DNA from: BCD1 sp965230565
GTDB taxonomy: Bacteria; Bacteroidota; Bacteroidia; Chitinophagales; Saprospiraceae
Direction: 5' to 3'
Length of the DNA: 64,000 nt
NCBI GenBank assembly: GCA_965230565.1
Contig: CBDDLH010000015.1
Location: forward strand, 620,001-684,000
The position numbers were made by a program, and so were the translations under genes. A model generated the notes under the pieces. That model was not told the DNA's origin. It did not search any database and saw nothing but the letters and a program-made list of their open reading frames with translations. Shown piece after piece: positions 54,111 through 63,214 of this stretch (the stretch's first letter is position 1; each line of letters begins with the position of its first letter).

Positions 54111-55748
54111 ATGAAAATAGCCATTGCACAACTCAACTACCACATCGGCAATTTTGAAGGTAACACCGAAAAGATCATTCACGCCACTCGTGAAGCCAAA
54201 GCTGCCGGAGCAGATATCATTTGTTTCTCCGAATTGGCCATTTGTGGTTACCCGCCAAGGGATTTCCTCGAATTCGACGACTTTATCCACCAGGCAGACA
54301 AAGCCATCAACAAACTGGCTGTCGAAGCGGAAGGCATAGCGATTGTTGTTGGCGGGCCCCGAAAGAATCCCGTCATCGAAGGAAAAGACCTGTTCAATTC
54401 AGCTTTTTTCCTGGCGGATGGGGAAGTCAAATTCATACAGAACAAAACCCTGTTACCTACCTATGACATCTTCGATGAATACCGCTATTTTGAACCGGCA
54501 TCAGCATTCGGCGTAGTTACCTATAAAGGCAAACGCATTGCCCTGACGGTCTGTGAAGACATCTGGAACATAGGCAATGAAAACCCGCTATACACCATTT
54601 GCCCCATGGACGAAATGATGCCTCATCAGCCGGATTTCATGTTGAACCTGTCTGCCTCACCATTCAGTTACAAACAGGCAGATGAACGAAAAAATGTGCT
54701 GAAAGCGAATACCGACCGGTATAATATGCCGATCTTTTATGTCAATCACGTTGGTGCACAAACGGAGCTTATTTTTGATGGTGGTTCCCTCGTGTACTCC
54801 CCTGATGGCCGGTTATTTGAGGAACTCCCCTATTTTGAGGAATGCATCCATTATTTCGATCTGGACGAAGTGGTCAAAGGAAGGGATAATGCCGGACAGC
54901 AATGGTCCAAAATAGCCAAGATCCACGATGCACTTGTTTTAGGTGTTAAAGACTATTTTGGAAAACTTGGCTTCAAAAAAACGATACTCGGTCTTTCCGG
55001 AGGAATTGATTCCGCATTGGTAGCCGTTCTTGCAACCAGAGCACTTGGAAAAGAAAATGTGAGAGTGTTGCTGATGCCTTCCCAATTCTCCAGCGACCAC
55101 TCCGTCAACGATGCCCGCGAACTCGCAGAAAACCTGGGTATCCAATACGACATCATTGAGATTGAGGATATTTATAAACAATATGAAAACACCCTTGACC
55201 CCTATTTCAAAGATATGCCCTTCAACATCGCGGAAGAAAACCTGCAGGCTCGTTCACGAGGCATGTTGCTGATGGCATTCTCCAATAAATTTGGCCATAT
55301 CGTGCTCAACACCACCAACAAAAGCGAGATGGCCGTGGGTTATGGAACCCTTTACGGCGACTTGTGCGGTGGACTGTCCGTGATCGGAGATGTTTACAAA
55401 ATGGAAGCTTTTGAACTGGCCAGGTATATGAACAAAGACGGTGAGGTCATTCCGGAAAATATCATCACCAAACCGCCTTCCGCAGAACTCCGCCCGGATC
55501 AATTTGATACGGACAGCCTCCCACCCTACGAAGATCTCGATCAGATCCTTTTCCAGTATATTGAAAAAAGAAAAGGCCCCAAAGAGATCATCGCCATGGG
55601 TTTCGATGAGAAACTGGTACGGCGTGTATTGCGGCTGGTAAATATCAATGAATTCAAAAGATACCAGACAGCTCCGGTATTGCGTGTATCTCCGAAAGCC
55701 TTTGGTATGGGTAGGAGAATGCCGATTGTAGGAAAGTACCTGGCTTAG
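54111..55748 (+). CDS. nadE: Glutamine-dependent NAD+ synthetase
   Basis: Amidates nicotinate-adenine dinucleotide to NAD+, using ammonia from glutamine. 545 residues: an N-terminal nitrilase-type glutaminase (about 1-245) with Glu (FSELAICGYPPRDF), Lys (NKTLLPTYD) and Cys (TVCEDIW), and a C-terminal synthetase (about 270-545) with the ATP-binding loop LSGGIDSALVAVLATRALG. Length is normal for the bifunctional form. Single-gene unit directly followed by an octamer array. Confidence 0.97.
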   Translation: MKIAIAQLNYHIGNFEGNTEKIIHATREAKAAGADIICFSELAICGYPPRDFLEFDDFIHQADKAINKLAVEAEGIAIVVGGPRKNPVIEGKDLFNSAFFLADGEVKFIQNKTLLPTYDIFDEYRYFEPASAFGVVTYKGKRIALTVCEDIWNIGNENPLYTICPMDEMMPHQPDFMLNLSASPFSYKQADERKNVLKANTDRYNMPIFYVNHVGAQTELIFDGGSLVYSPDGRLFEELPYFEECIHYFDLDEVVKGRDNAGQQWSKIAKIHDALVLGVKDYFGKLGFKKTILGLSGGIDSALVAVLATRALGKENVRVLLMPSQFSSDHSVNDARELAENLGIQYDIIEIEDIYKQYENTLDPYFKDMPFNIAEENLQARSRGMLLMAFSNKFGHIVLNTTNKSEMAVGYGTLYGDLCGGLSVIGDVYKMEAFELARYMNKDGEVIPENIITKPPSAELRPDQFDTDSLPPYEDLDQILFQYIEKRKGPKEIIAMGFDEKLVRRVLRLVNINEFKRYQTAPVLRVSPKAFGMGRRMPIVGKYLA

Positions 55749-55749
55749 A

Positions 55750-55813
55750 GGAACAAGGATAAAAGGGAACAAGATAACAAGGGAATAAGGTAACAAGGAA
55801 ACAGGGGAATAAG
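55750..55813. repeat. GGAACAAG octamer array
   Basis: Eight contiguous 8-base units (GGAACAAG, GATAAAAG, GGAACAAG, ATAACAAG, GGAATAAG, GTAACAAG, GAAACAGG, GGAATAAG) start one base after the nadE stop. Confidence 0.85.
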
Positions 55814-55847
55814 TCGAGCGAATTGGGAGACAGGTGTCCCCTTTTCC

Positions 55848-55952
55848 TTCGACAAAGCCTGCCCCGTACCTGTCTGCTCGGCATCGCGGCACATAGTGTC
55901 GGGGGTGTCGCCTTTCCCTCACGTAGCCTTTGCAAAGGCAAAACCTTGAAAA
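55848..55952. repeat. GC-rich REP-like repeat, copy B
   Basis: Shares CGACAAAGCCTG, CCCGTACCTGTCTGCTC, GTGTCGGGGG, GTCGCCTTTC and AAAGGCAAAACCTTGAA in the same order as 50374-50492. It precedes the deoxyribosyltransferase-like gene. Confidence 0.7.
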
Positions 55953-56059
55953 AAGGTCTCAGCGAGACCAAATCCCGGTAACAAGGTACGAAGTGCCTTG
56001 GGGCGGGAAAACAATCTGGGTGTGCCGTAGGTACACAATTATATTGCCGGCCAAGAAAA

Positions 56060-56713
56060 ATGGACAATTCAACCAACCATAAAAAAGAAATCCATATGAA
56101 ACATGAATCCATCCGCACACTATTTTCCAGAGAACACACGACGGTTTTCCCCAGAATGGGCGTTTTCCTGGCAGGCCCCACTCCACCAAATGGCCAAATG
56201 TTGGGTGGCTGGAGAAGGAAGGTAATAGATTTCCTCAAGCGGGATGAACGATTACATCCAGGCATGGTCGTAGTATCTCCGGAGCCAGAATCCGGTAACT
56301 GGAAAGATATTGATACAAACAAAAAAGGCACAAAGCTGGAAGCTGTACTAAACAAACAAATACCCTGGGAGATCCAGTATCTCAACCTTTGCGATATAAC
56401 TGCTTTTTGGCTTCCGACTTATTGGTCAGAAAAAGAGGCAGAAGTTTTCCCTCCCAATATTGGTCCAACCAGCAGATGGGAATTTGGTTATTTCCTACAG
56501 GAATATTTAAAAAATACGGATAAAAGGAAATTCATCATTGGCAGCCCTGAAGATGCTGAGAGTGTAAAATGGGCTAAACTCATAACGGATGTCCACGGCA
56601 TAAAATGGCACTTTTTACCAAGAGAAGAAAAAGGTCAGCTAGTCGCTGAATCATTTATGAAGGAAATAGCTGACAACCTGGTAACGCATCAGGTAATGAC
56701 GTTAAAGGCTTAA
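56060..56713 (+). CDS. Nucleoside 2-deoxyribosyltransferase-like protein
   Basis: 217 residues with features of the nucleoside 2-deoxyribosyltransferase fold: VFLAGPTPPNGQMLGGWRRKVIDFL at the start, VVVSPEPESG, a Trp-Glu pair (PWEIQYLNLCD), AFWLPTYW and SRWEFGYFLQEYL. Family members transfer deoxyribose between bases or hydrolyse related N-glycosides. The ATG at 56096 (MKHESIRTLF) is an alternative start. No nucleoside genes adjacent; the true substrate is unknown. Confidence 0.78.
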   Translation: MDNSTNHKKEIHMKHESIRTLFSREHTTVFPRMGVFLAGPTPPNGQMLGGWRRKVIDFLKRDERLHPGMVVVSPEPESGNWKDIDTNKKGTKLEAVLNKQIPWEIQYLNLCDITAFWLPTYWSEKEAEVFPPNIGPTSRWEFGYFLQEYLKNTDKRKFIIGSPEDAESVKWAKLITDVHGIKWHFLPREEKGQLVAESFMKEIADNLVTHQVMTLKA

Positions 56714-56851
56714 CCCGAATCCTTCTTTCTGGAGTTAGGGCATTGATTTTTCGAACTTTGCAATAATTTTGACCAAAATATACCAACCGCTGAATTGGCC
56801 AATATTACTTTTTCAACTAACTTGTTCATTATTTTTCTCAAAATACTCAAA

Positions 56852-58555
56852 ATGAAAAACCTGATACCCACACTCTTTTTCTTTCTGCTTTTTGGAGCCT
56901 CCATACTGCACGCACAGATCTATCCGAACATTCCCAATCAATATTTTAATACTATCGAAGAACGACCCTGCCCTTATGATTCTACGGTATCTGTCACGCT
57001 ACCTGCCGATTGGGAACTTTACCAAACACTCAACGGAGAATGGGATGGCCCAAGGGACAGCAGCCTTTGCCTGACCGGCTATATGGATGGTTCTAGTTAT
57101 AAAATAAACCCGGACCAGATAAACACGGAGTTTCCACTTTTTTTAAGGTGTCTTTTTACTGAGGAAAACAAAATATTGCTTTCCAAAGACTGGGTCTATG
57201 AATTGCGGGGAGATGCTTATCTTTCCTCCTATTCACTTTTCCCCGGATGCGACACCAGTACTTTTTGCAGCAATCTCATCACAGGCATCCAGGTACCCGA
57301 CGAAAGTGGTGACAGCACCACCATGCGAATACACAAAGCACCATGGGATCTCAATAATTATAGCGGAAACTATTTTTTCTATTGCTTGCCAACCGAATAT
57401 TTTGAAGAAAACTACCTGCGGGAGTTGATCTTTGAATACAAGGTCCAGGACACCATTGGGACGGAAGAATGGATTGCTACCAGTTTCATCCACATGGAAC
57501 CTGTTTATTATATTATGCCTGTTGAAGATTTCACCGTACCCTCCTGGAGCTACAATGGAGCCTCCTATGACATTTATATGACCTGGTTGTTTGGTGATTA
57601 CGGAACCAACCTCGTCATGCATGAAACAGACTCATATCCAAATGCTCAAAATCTAACTTACGTAGAGGCTACTCCTGAAGATAATCCGGGAGAACAGCGG
57701 GAAATAAACCTCTATGTCGAAGAATACTCAAGCCTGGAGTTCCAGCCATTCACTTCTATGCGAGGGAGTTTTATAGCAGGGAGCGATAGTTTAAGGCATT
57801 CCCTGAATATAATATTCGAAGGTGCCGAGATGTGTATGTCATATATCGATGTCATTTTTGAAAGGAATACAAAATTTGTCTACAAAGGCGGAGAAATATT
57901 TTTTACCAATAAAAATGGATGTTTAATGTTTCATCGGGGTGCAGCTCTGGCAATTGCCGACAATACAACTTTCCATTACGGCAATAATGGCATCGGTGTT
58001 TTAGCACTTGGCCCGGGCGGGACCATTGAGTTTGGCGACAACAGCACATTGGTCATCAACAATCGATTGGTACTCTCCGATTTCTGGCAGCATCCAAGCA
58101 ATCAGGTATATATGCACCTGCCGAAAGGAGCCAGTTTGATCTTTGGAGAACACGGAAAACTTACAAAACAAGGCCTGAGTCCGGAAGAAGGTCACATGAA
58201 ACTTAATGTTTACATGGAAGGCGGCATCCTGGATGACAGCCATTTATCGGAAACAGAAAAACAACTGATCAACCGGATCTATCCTGAAGTAGGTCCAAAA
58301 ATGGCAGATAATGTCCAAATACTCGGAAATCCGGCAGAAAACAATCTGCAATATTCCATCAACCTTCAAGACCCAACCGAAGTAAACTGGTCCATTTTTG
58401 ACCGTAATGGAAAACTCGTATTAAGGGGTACAAAACACCAGGAAAAAGGCCTGCATTTTGAAGGCATTAACATTCATACCCTACCCAGAGGCATCTATTT
58501 TTTTGAAGTGAGTACCGTTGAAGGAACAATAACCTCCAGGTTTATAAAGATTTAG
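56852..58555 (+). CDS. Secreted protein with T9SS sorting domain, unknown function
   Basis: The start is at 56852 (MKNLIPTLFFFLLFGASILHAQ), which opens a clean signal peptide; the earlier in-frame start codon at 56795 adds a hydrophobic non-signal stretch. 567 residues: an unknown beta-rich body (about 30-480) with NNGIGVLALGPGGTIEFGDNSTLVI, which resembles a right-handed beta-helix segment, and a T9SS type A domain in the last 80 residues (NVQILGNPAENNLQY ... IFDRNGKLV ... RGIYFFEV). A TAATTTTG box (56764-56771) is a possible -7 element. Function unknown. Confidence 0.8.
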   Translation: MKNLIPTLFFFLLFGASILHAQIYPNIPNQYFNTIEERPCPYDSTVSVTLPADWELYQTLNGEWDGPRDSSLCLTGYMDGSSYKINPDQINTEFPLFLRCLFTEENKILLSKDWVYELRGDAYLSSYSLFPGCDTSTFCSNLITGIQVPDESGDSTTMRIHKAPWDLNNYSGNYFFYCLPTEYFEENYLRELIFEYKVQDTIGTEEWIATSFIHMEPVYYIMPVEDFTVPSWSYNGASYDIYMTWLFGDYGTNLVMHETDSYPNAQNLTYVEATPEDNPGEQREINLYVEEYSSLEFQPFTSMRGSFIAGSDSLRHSLNIIFEGAEMCMSYIDVIFERNTKFVYKGGEIFFTNKNGCLMFHRGAALAIADNTTFHYGNNGIGVLALGPGGTIEFGDNSTLVINNRLVLSDFWQHPSNQVYMHLPKGASLIFGEHGKLTKQGLSPEEGHMKLNVYMEGGILDDSHLSETEKQLINRIYPEVGPKMADNVQILGNPAENNLQYSINLQDPTEVNWSIFDRNGKLVLRGTKHQEKGLHFEGINIHTLPRGIYFFEVSTVEGTITSRFIKI

Positions 58556-58591
58556 CGGGGGTAGACTCTCCACTTATTGTATTTGTTAATA

Positions 58592-59827
58592 TTAAACTTC
58601 CCTTCCCCGTACAAACGCCTTGGCCACCACATCACTTCCAAAAGCATAAGGAATATATGCCGGAGAAGGAATAGGCTTGGTGATAAAAAAGTTGGCCACA
58701 TTACCTTTTTTAATGTATCCATGATCAGCTTCCAGTTCCATGGCATACGCACCATTAATGGTCGCTGCATTGATGGCCTCTTCCGGCAACATTTTCATTT
58801 TCACACAAGCCAGGGAAAGCACAAACGGCATTTTCCCGGAGGGTGAGGAACCCGGATTGTAATCGGTGGCCAAAACTACCGGCAGACCTGCATTGATCAG
58901 TTTCCTGGCAGGAGGAAAGGGATCATTGAGAAAGAAAGGTGCGGACGGCAACATAACCGGCATGGTGTTACTTCCGGCAAGGCAAGCAATTTCATCATCA
59001 TTGATAACCTCCAGGTGATCTACAGAAAGAGCCCCTCCATTGACACTGGCTTCAATACCTCCCATGGAGTTGAATTGATTGGTATGGATCTTGGCTTTCA
59101 ACCCATATTTTGCACCGGCTTCGATAATCCGGGAAGTTTCTTCCGGAGTAAAGAAGCCCTTTTCACAAAAAGCATCGATATAATCGGCCAGATCTTCTTC
59201 GGCAATTACCGGCAGGATCTTTTCAATTAACAACTCCATGTAGCCTTCCCGATCTTGTTTATAATCCTGCGGCAAAGCATGTGCCCCCAGGAACGTAGCT
59301 TTAATGCTCAACGGAGAATTCTCTTTCAACCGTCGGATTACGCGAAGCATTTTCAATTCGCCTTCGTAACTCAACCCGTACCCGCTTTTAATTTCAACAG
59401 CCCCGGTACCATACCCGGCAATCTCTTTCAGTCTGCCCATAGCTCCTTCAAAAAGCTCTTGCTCAGACATAGCACCTAACTTCCTGGCAGAATTGAGAAT
59501 TCCTCCCCCTTTAGCAGCGATCTCCGCATAACTGAGGCCGTTGATCTTGTCCACGAACTCCCCTTCCCTGCTGGCAGCAAATACTAGATGGGTATGGGAA
59601 TCACACCAGGACGGGAAAACCATTCCACCATCTGCATCTATCCAATTATCCGCTCGTTCCGGGCAACTGGCCATTGGACCAAAATCCTTAATTCGACCAT
59701 CTTCTGCCAATAACCAGGCATTTTCCAGTTGAGGTAATTGCCTGAGTGCTTCACCTTTCACAGCGGAAGGTGTTTCATGATAGACCTGAACCAGACTTTT
59801 TATATCGTGAATAAGGGTTGTGGGCAT
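58592..59827 (-). CDS. hutI: Imidazolonepropionase
   Basis: Third step of histidine degradation, hydrolysing imidazolone-5-propionate to formiminoglutamate. 411 residues, an amidohydrolase barrel with the metal motif SHTHLVFA, then the family signatures GGGILNSARKL, KSGYGLSYEGELKMLRVIR, HTNQFNSMGGIEASVNGGALSVDHLE and LATDYNPGSSPSGKMPFVLSLA. No hutH, hutU or hutG is adjacent, so this gene stands apart from the rest of the pathway here. Confidence 0.96.
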   Translation of the reverse strand: MPTTLIHDIKSLVQVYHETPSAVKGEALRQLPQLENAWLLAEDGRIKDFGPMASCPERADNWIDADGGMVFPSWCDSHTHLVFAASREGEFVDKINGLSYAEIAAKGGGILNSARKLGAMSEQELFEGAMGRLKEIAGYGTGAVEIKSGYGLSYEGELKMLRVIRRLKENSPLSIKATFLGAHALPQDYKQDREGYMELLIEKILPVIAEEDLADYIDAFCEKGFFTPEETSRIIEAGAKYGLKAKIHTNQFNSMGGIEASVNGGALSVDHLEVINDDEIACLAGSNTMPVMLPSAPFFLNDPFPPARKLINAGLPVVLATDYNPGSSPSGKMPFVLSLACVKMKMLPEEAINAATINGAYAMELEADHGYIKKGNVANFFITKPIPSPAYIPYAFGSDVVAKAFVRGREV

Positions 59828-59892
59828 GATATTGAAGTTTGGGGCAAAGTAATGATTTCACCCCAAAATGCCAAACCAACTCTTGCCACAAA

Positions 59893-60375
59893 TCAATTTT
59901 GAACAGTCGAATCGGGAAGATTCATCTGAGGGAAATAATCTCCAAAATCCTGTATGGTAGTAAACCTGGAATACCAGACGGTTTCGTCCCCAGGAAAACT
60001 TAGGCTCAAGATTCCCGTTCCTTCTTTTTCAAAATAAAAAAATCCCCCCATGCCTCCACATATGATCACTGGACCGTGATACATTCCATGGCTTTCAATA
60101 TGGTTGATACCAATAAGTGCCTGCCTGGACACATCATCAACAGTAGTAAATTTTTCCTCATCCGGGAAAGCCTTTTCATAAAGCCTCATTAAGGTCCGGG
60201 AAATGGCCGATCCAATCAGGGGAGCTTCCATGATTTCTTTGCCGGAATTCATGAAATTTTCATCAAGGGCGATGTTAAAAAATTGTTGAAAGGTTTCTTC
60301 GAATGCTTCATTAGTGAGCATTTCTTTACGGAGATGGTCAATTTTTCTGACCATCGCTTTGGATAACGTTTTCAT
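59893..60375 (-). CDS. Hypothetical protein (160 aa)
   Basis: Not recognised. The ATG at 60375 (MKTLSKAMVRKIDHLRKEM) is preferred; the frame runs to 60423. Soluble, with a helical N-terminal half (EAFEETFQQFFNIALDENFMN) and a beta-rich end with a glycine turn (GPVIICGGMGGFFYFEKEGTGILSLSF). No signal or membrane segment. Between hutI and a divergent secreted gene; no functional hint from neighbours. Confidence 0.65.
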   Translation of the reverse strand: MKTLSKAMVRKIDHLRKEMLTNEAFEETFQQFFNIALDENFMNSGKEIMEAPLIGSAISRTLMRLYEKAFPDEEKFTTVDDVSRQALIGINHIESHGMYHGPVIICGGMGGFFYFEKEGTGILSLSFPGDETVWYSRFTTIQDFGDYFPQMNLPDSTVQN

Positions 60376-60673
60376 TTGGTAAAATTTTATAAATATTTGT
60401 TTTACAATTACAAATATTAACACAATTTATTTAAAAGTCAAGTAGAGGAATGAAAAACAAGTATTTATACGCTTTTTTTGATGATTTCCCACCTTTAGTT
60501 TTGTAGCAGCGATTTTTCTAAGACCTTATTCTACCCAATCAAAGTCAAAACACACCTCTGCTTATTAATCGCACTCCTGAACATAATTATCTCTGATAAA
60601 AAGATTCCCTCCTTTTTTGAAACGGTTAATAACACATCGTTTCGACCATTTTTTCACTTCAAAATTTCAAATT

Positions 60674-61486
60674 ATGAGAAATCAAATTTTGGGCTTTTTT
60701 GCCTTACTCTTCTTTTTTGCTTTCACTGCAAACCCAATTATTGCACAGGAAAACGAACCGACTTATTTTGTTGTAGACTACATGAAGGTTAAAGCAGGAA
60801 TGGAATCCGATTATGTAAAACTGGAACAGCTATGGAAAAAAATTCATACTGCACGTATTGAAGCAGGCCAACTTGACAGCTGGATACTTCAGGAAATTTT
60901 ATCTCCCTACGGCACACATACAGAATATAATTACATAACAGTAAACAGATATATTGGCAATGCCAAATTGGCCGGACATTTCGATGGACCAATGGTAGAA
61001 AATATCGAAGAGATCCTCACTCCGGAAGAACTGAAACTCGTCGAAAAAACCAACAAAATCAGAAAGCACGTCAAAGCAGAAGTCTGGCAATTCAGAAATG
61101 GTGCCTTTGATGAAGACTGGACCAAAGCAAAGATTTTCGTCTATAATTATTTCAAATTCAAGCCGGGAAAAGTCGGGCCCGACCATGGAAAAGTGGAAAA
61201 TGACATCTGGAAACCTTTACACCAAGCCCGTATTAAGAATGGTGACCTGGAAGGTTGGGGACTTTACAGTGTAGAAATGCCCAGTGGCTCCTTAATGCCG
61301 TACAACAGCGGATCTCTGGATCTTTACAGCGACATGGAGCAATACCTTTCCGGAGACTCAAAAAATTATTGGGAGGAAGTTCATCCTGGCAAGGATCCAC
61401 AGGCTATGATTAAAAAGACCCAGGAGACTGTTGACTTGTTATTGACAGAGGTGCGACGCACTATAGAGATGATAGGGTTTGAATAA
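60674..61486 (+). CDS. Secreted protein made of two similar domains, unknown function
   Basis: Not recognised. The start is at 60674 (MRNQILGFFALLFFFAFTA), giving a signal peptide with cleavage near IIAQE; the TTG at 60617 is rejected. 270 residues in two repeating halves: YFVVDYMKVKAGM ... LWKKIHTARIEAGQLDSWIL and IFVYNYFKFKPGK ... IWKPLHQARIKNGDLEGWGL. Each looks like a ferredoxin-like alpha/beta (dimeric barrel or NIPSNAP-type) unit, so the protein is probably an internal pseudo-dimer exported to the periplasm. Confidence 0.75.
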   Translation: MRNQILGFFALLFFFAFTANPIIAQENEPTYFVVDYMKVKAGMESDYVKLEQLWKKIHTARIEAGQLDSWILQEILSPYGTHTEYNYITVNRYIGNAKLAGHFDGPMVENIEEILTPEELKLVEKTNKIRKHVKAEVWQFRNGAFDEDWTKAKIFVYNYFKFKPGKVGPDHGKVENDIWKPLHQARIKNGDLEGWGLYSVEMPSGSLMPYNSGSLDLYSDMEQYLSGDSKNYWEEVHPGKDPQAMIKKTQETVDLLLTEVRRTIEMIGFE

Positions 61487-61595
61487 ATGGGTTGGTTTCT
61501 GGGTAAGGAACTTTAAACCTGCAACTCTTTTAAAATCTCATTCCTGCTGGTCATTTGATTTCTTTAGAACAAGCCGGCAGGAATGGATTTTAAGT

Positions 61596-63050
61596 TTAGT
61601 AAGTTCCTTTAGTTTCTAAAATACTCTCCCCCATCAGGAAGATATCCACTGAGCGAGCTGCTTCTCGCCCTTCTGAAATGGCCCATACAACGAGAGATTG
61701 TCCTCTGCGCATATCACCCGCAGTGAAAACTTTATCAATATTGGTCTGATAATTTAGCTCATCCGCTTTAACATTACCTCGATCAGACAGTTCTATTCCT
61801 AATTGATTCAAAACTCCATTCTTTTTAGGATGAACGAAACCTATCGCCAGCAGAGCAAGATCACAAGGAATTTCACGGTTGGTCCCGGGCACTTCAGAAA
61901 ATGGTGCTCCGGTTTTTGGATCTTTTTCCCAAACGATCTCACAGATCTCCATGGACTTCACGTTCCCTTTTCCATCATCCTTAAAAGACCTGGTAAGAAT
62001 AGACCACTCCCTTTCGCAACCCTCTTCATGGGAAGTTGATGTTCTTAGAATAGCCGGCCAGTTGGGCCAGTTGTTTGGACCTCTTTCATTAGGTGGTTTT
62101 GGTAACAACTCTATTTGGGTAACCGAGCTGGCCCCGTGCCGGTTAGACGTTCCTACACAATCCGATCCCGTATCACCTCCCCCAATAACTACCACGTGTT
62201 TGTCTTTCGCATGAATGACTTCTTCCGGGGAAATTTCATCCCCTGCTATTCTTTTGTTGTTTTGAGTCAGAAAATCCATAGCAAAATGGACTCCATCCAG
62301 ATCACGGCCCGGGATGTTCAGATCTCTGGGAATCGTTGATCCACCACACAGAATAATCGCATCATAATCATTCAATAATTGCTGAGGGTCTACATTGCTT
62401 CCAACATCCGCATTGGTCTCAAATCGAATTCCGGCTGCGATCATCAGATCGACTCTCCTGTCAAGGACATTTTTTTCCAATTTAAAATCAGGAATTCCAT
62501 ACCGTAAAAGCCCTCCTACCCTGTCGGCTCTTTCATAGACGGTTATTGAATGACCAACTTTATTGAGTTGAGCTGCCGCAGCCAATCCCGCCGGACCAGA
62601 TCCGACGATGGCGACCCTTTTCCCGGTTCTTGTAGATGGCTGTTGTGGTCTGATAAATCCTTCCTCAAAGGATTTTTCAGCAATGGTTTTTTCTATATGC
62701 TCAATGGCCACGGGTGGTTGATTGATCCCTAAAACACAGGAAGCTTCACAGGGAGCCGGGCAAATGCGGCCGGTAAACTCCGGAAAATTATTCGTCGTTT
62801 TGAGAATCTTATAAGCCATGTACCAATCTTCTTTGTACACCGCATCATTGAATTCCGGGATGATATTCCCTAATGGACAACCATTGTGACAGAAAGGTAT
62901 ACCACAGTCCATACATCGAGCAGACTGACGAATAGTCTGTTCAATCGGAAAGAAGGTTTCAATTTCCTTATAATCCTTAATCCTGTCTTCCACCTCCCGC
63001 TTAACCGGAAGTTCTCTATCGTACTTTATAAATCCTTTTGGATCAGCCAT
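61596..63050 (-). CDS. gltD: Glutamate synthase, small (beta) subunit
   Basis: NADPH-binding subunit that feeds electrons to GltB for glutamate synthesis from glutamine and 2-oxoglutarate. 484 residues: N-terminal iron-sulfur cysteines (CMDCGIPFCHNGCPLGN, CPAPCEASCVLG), FAD loop VGSGPAGLAAAAQL, NADPH loop VIGGGDTGSDCVG, and a C-terminal FTAGDMRRGQSLVVWAI. Normal length. Its start is 164 bases downstream of the gltB stop, on the same strand. Confidence 0.97.
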   Translation of the reverse strand: MADPKGFIKYDRELPVKREVEDRIKDYKEIETFFPIEQTIRQSARCMDCGIPFCHNGCPLGNIIPEFNDAVYKEDWYMAYKILKTTNNFPEFTGRICPAPCEASCVLGINQPPVAIEHIEKTIAEKSFEEGFIRPQQPSTRTGKRVAIVGSGPAGLAAAAQLNKVGHSITVYERADRVGGLLRYGIPDFKLEKNVLDRRVDLMIAAGIRFETNADVGSNVDPQQLLNDYDAIILCGGSTIPRDLNIPGRDLDGVHFAMDFLTQNNKRIAGDEISPEEVIHAKDKHVVVIGGGDTGSDCVGTSNRHGASSVTQIELLPKPPNERGPNNWPNWPAILRTSTSHEEGCEREWSILTRSFKDDGKGNVKSMEICEIVWEKDPKTGAPFSEVPGTNREIPCDLALLAIGFVHPKKNGVLNQLGIELSDRGNVKADELNYQTNIDKVFTAGDMRRGQSLVVWAISEGREAARSVDIFLMGESILETKGTY

Positions 63051-63214
63051 GATTTGAAATTGTTTGATTGCTCGCGCTGCTCGCTTTTTAATATTGTTTC
63101 AAGTGTTTCAAGGGTTATCAAGTCCTCAGTCAACATCTTGTCCTTGTTAAAACCATCTGGATTTTCTCATACAAAGAAAAAGGACTCCTATCCGCGGTAT
63201 ACTAACGAAGCTCA

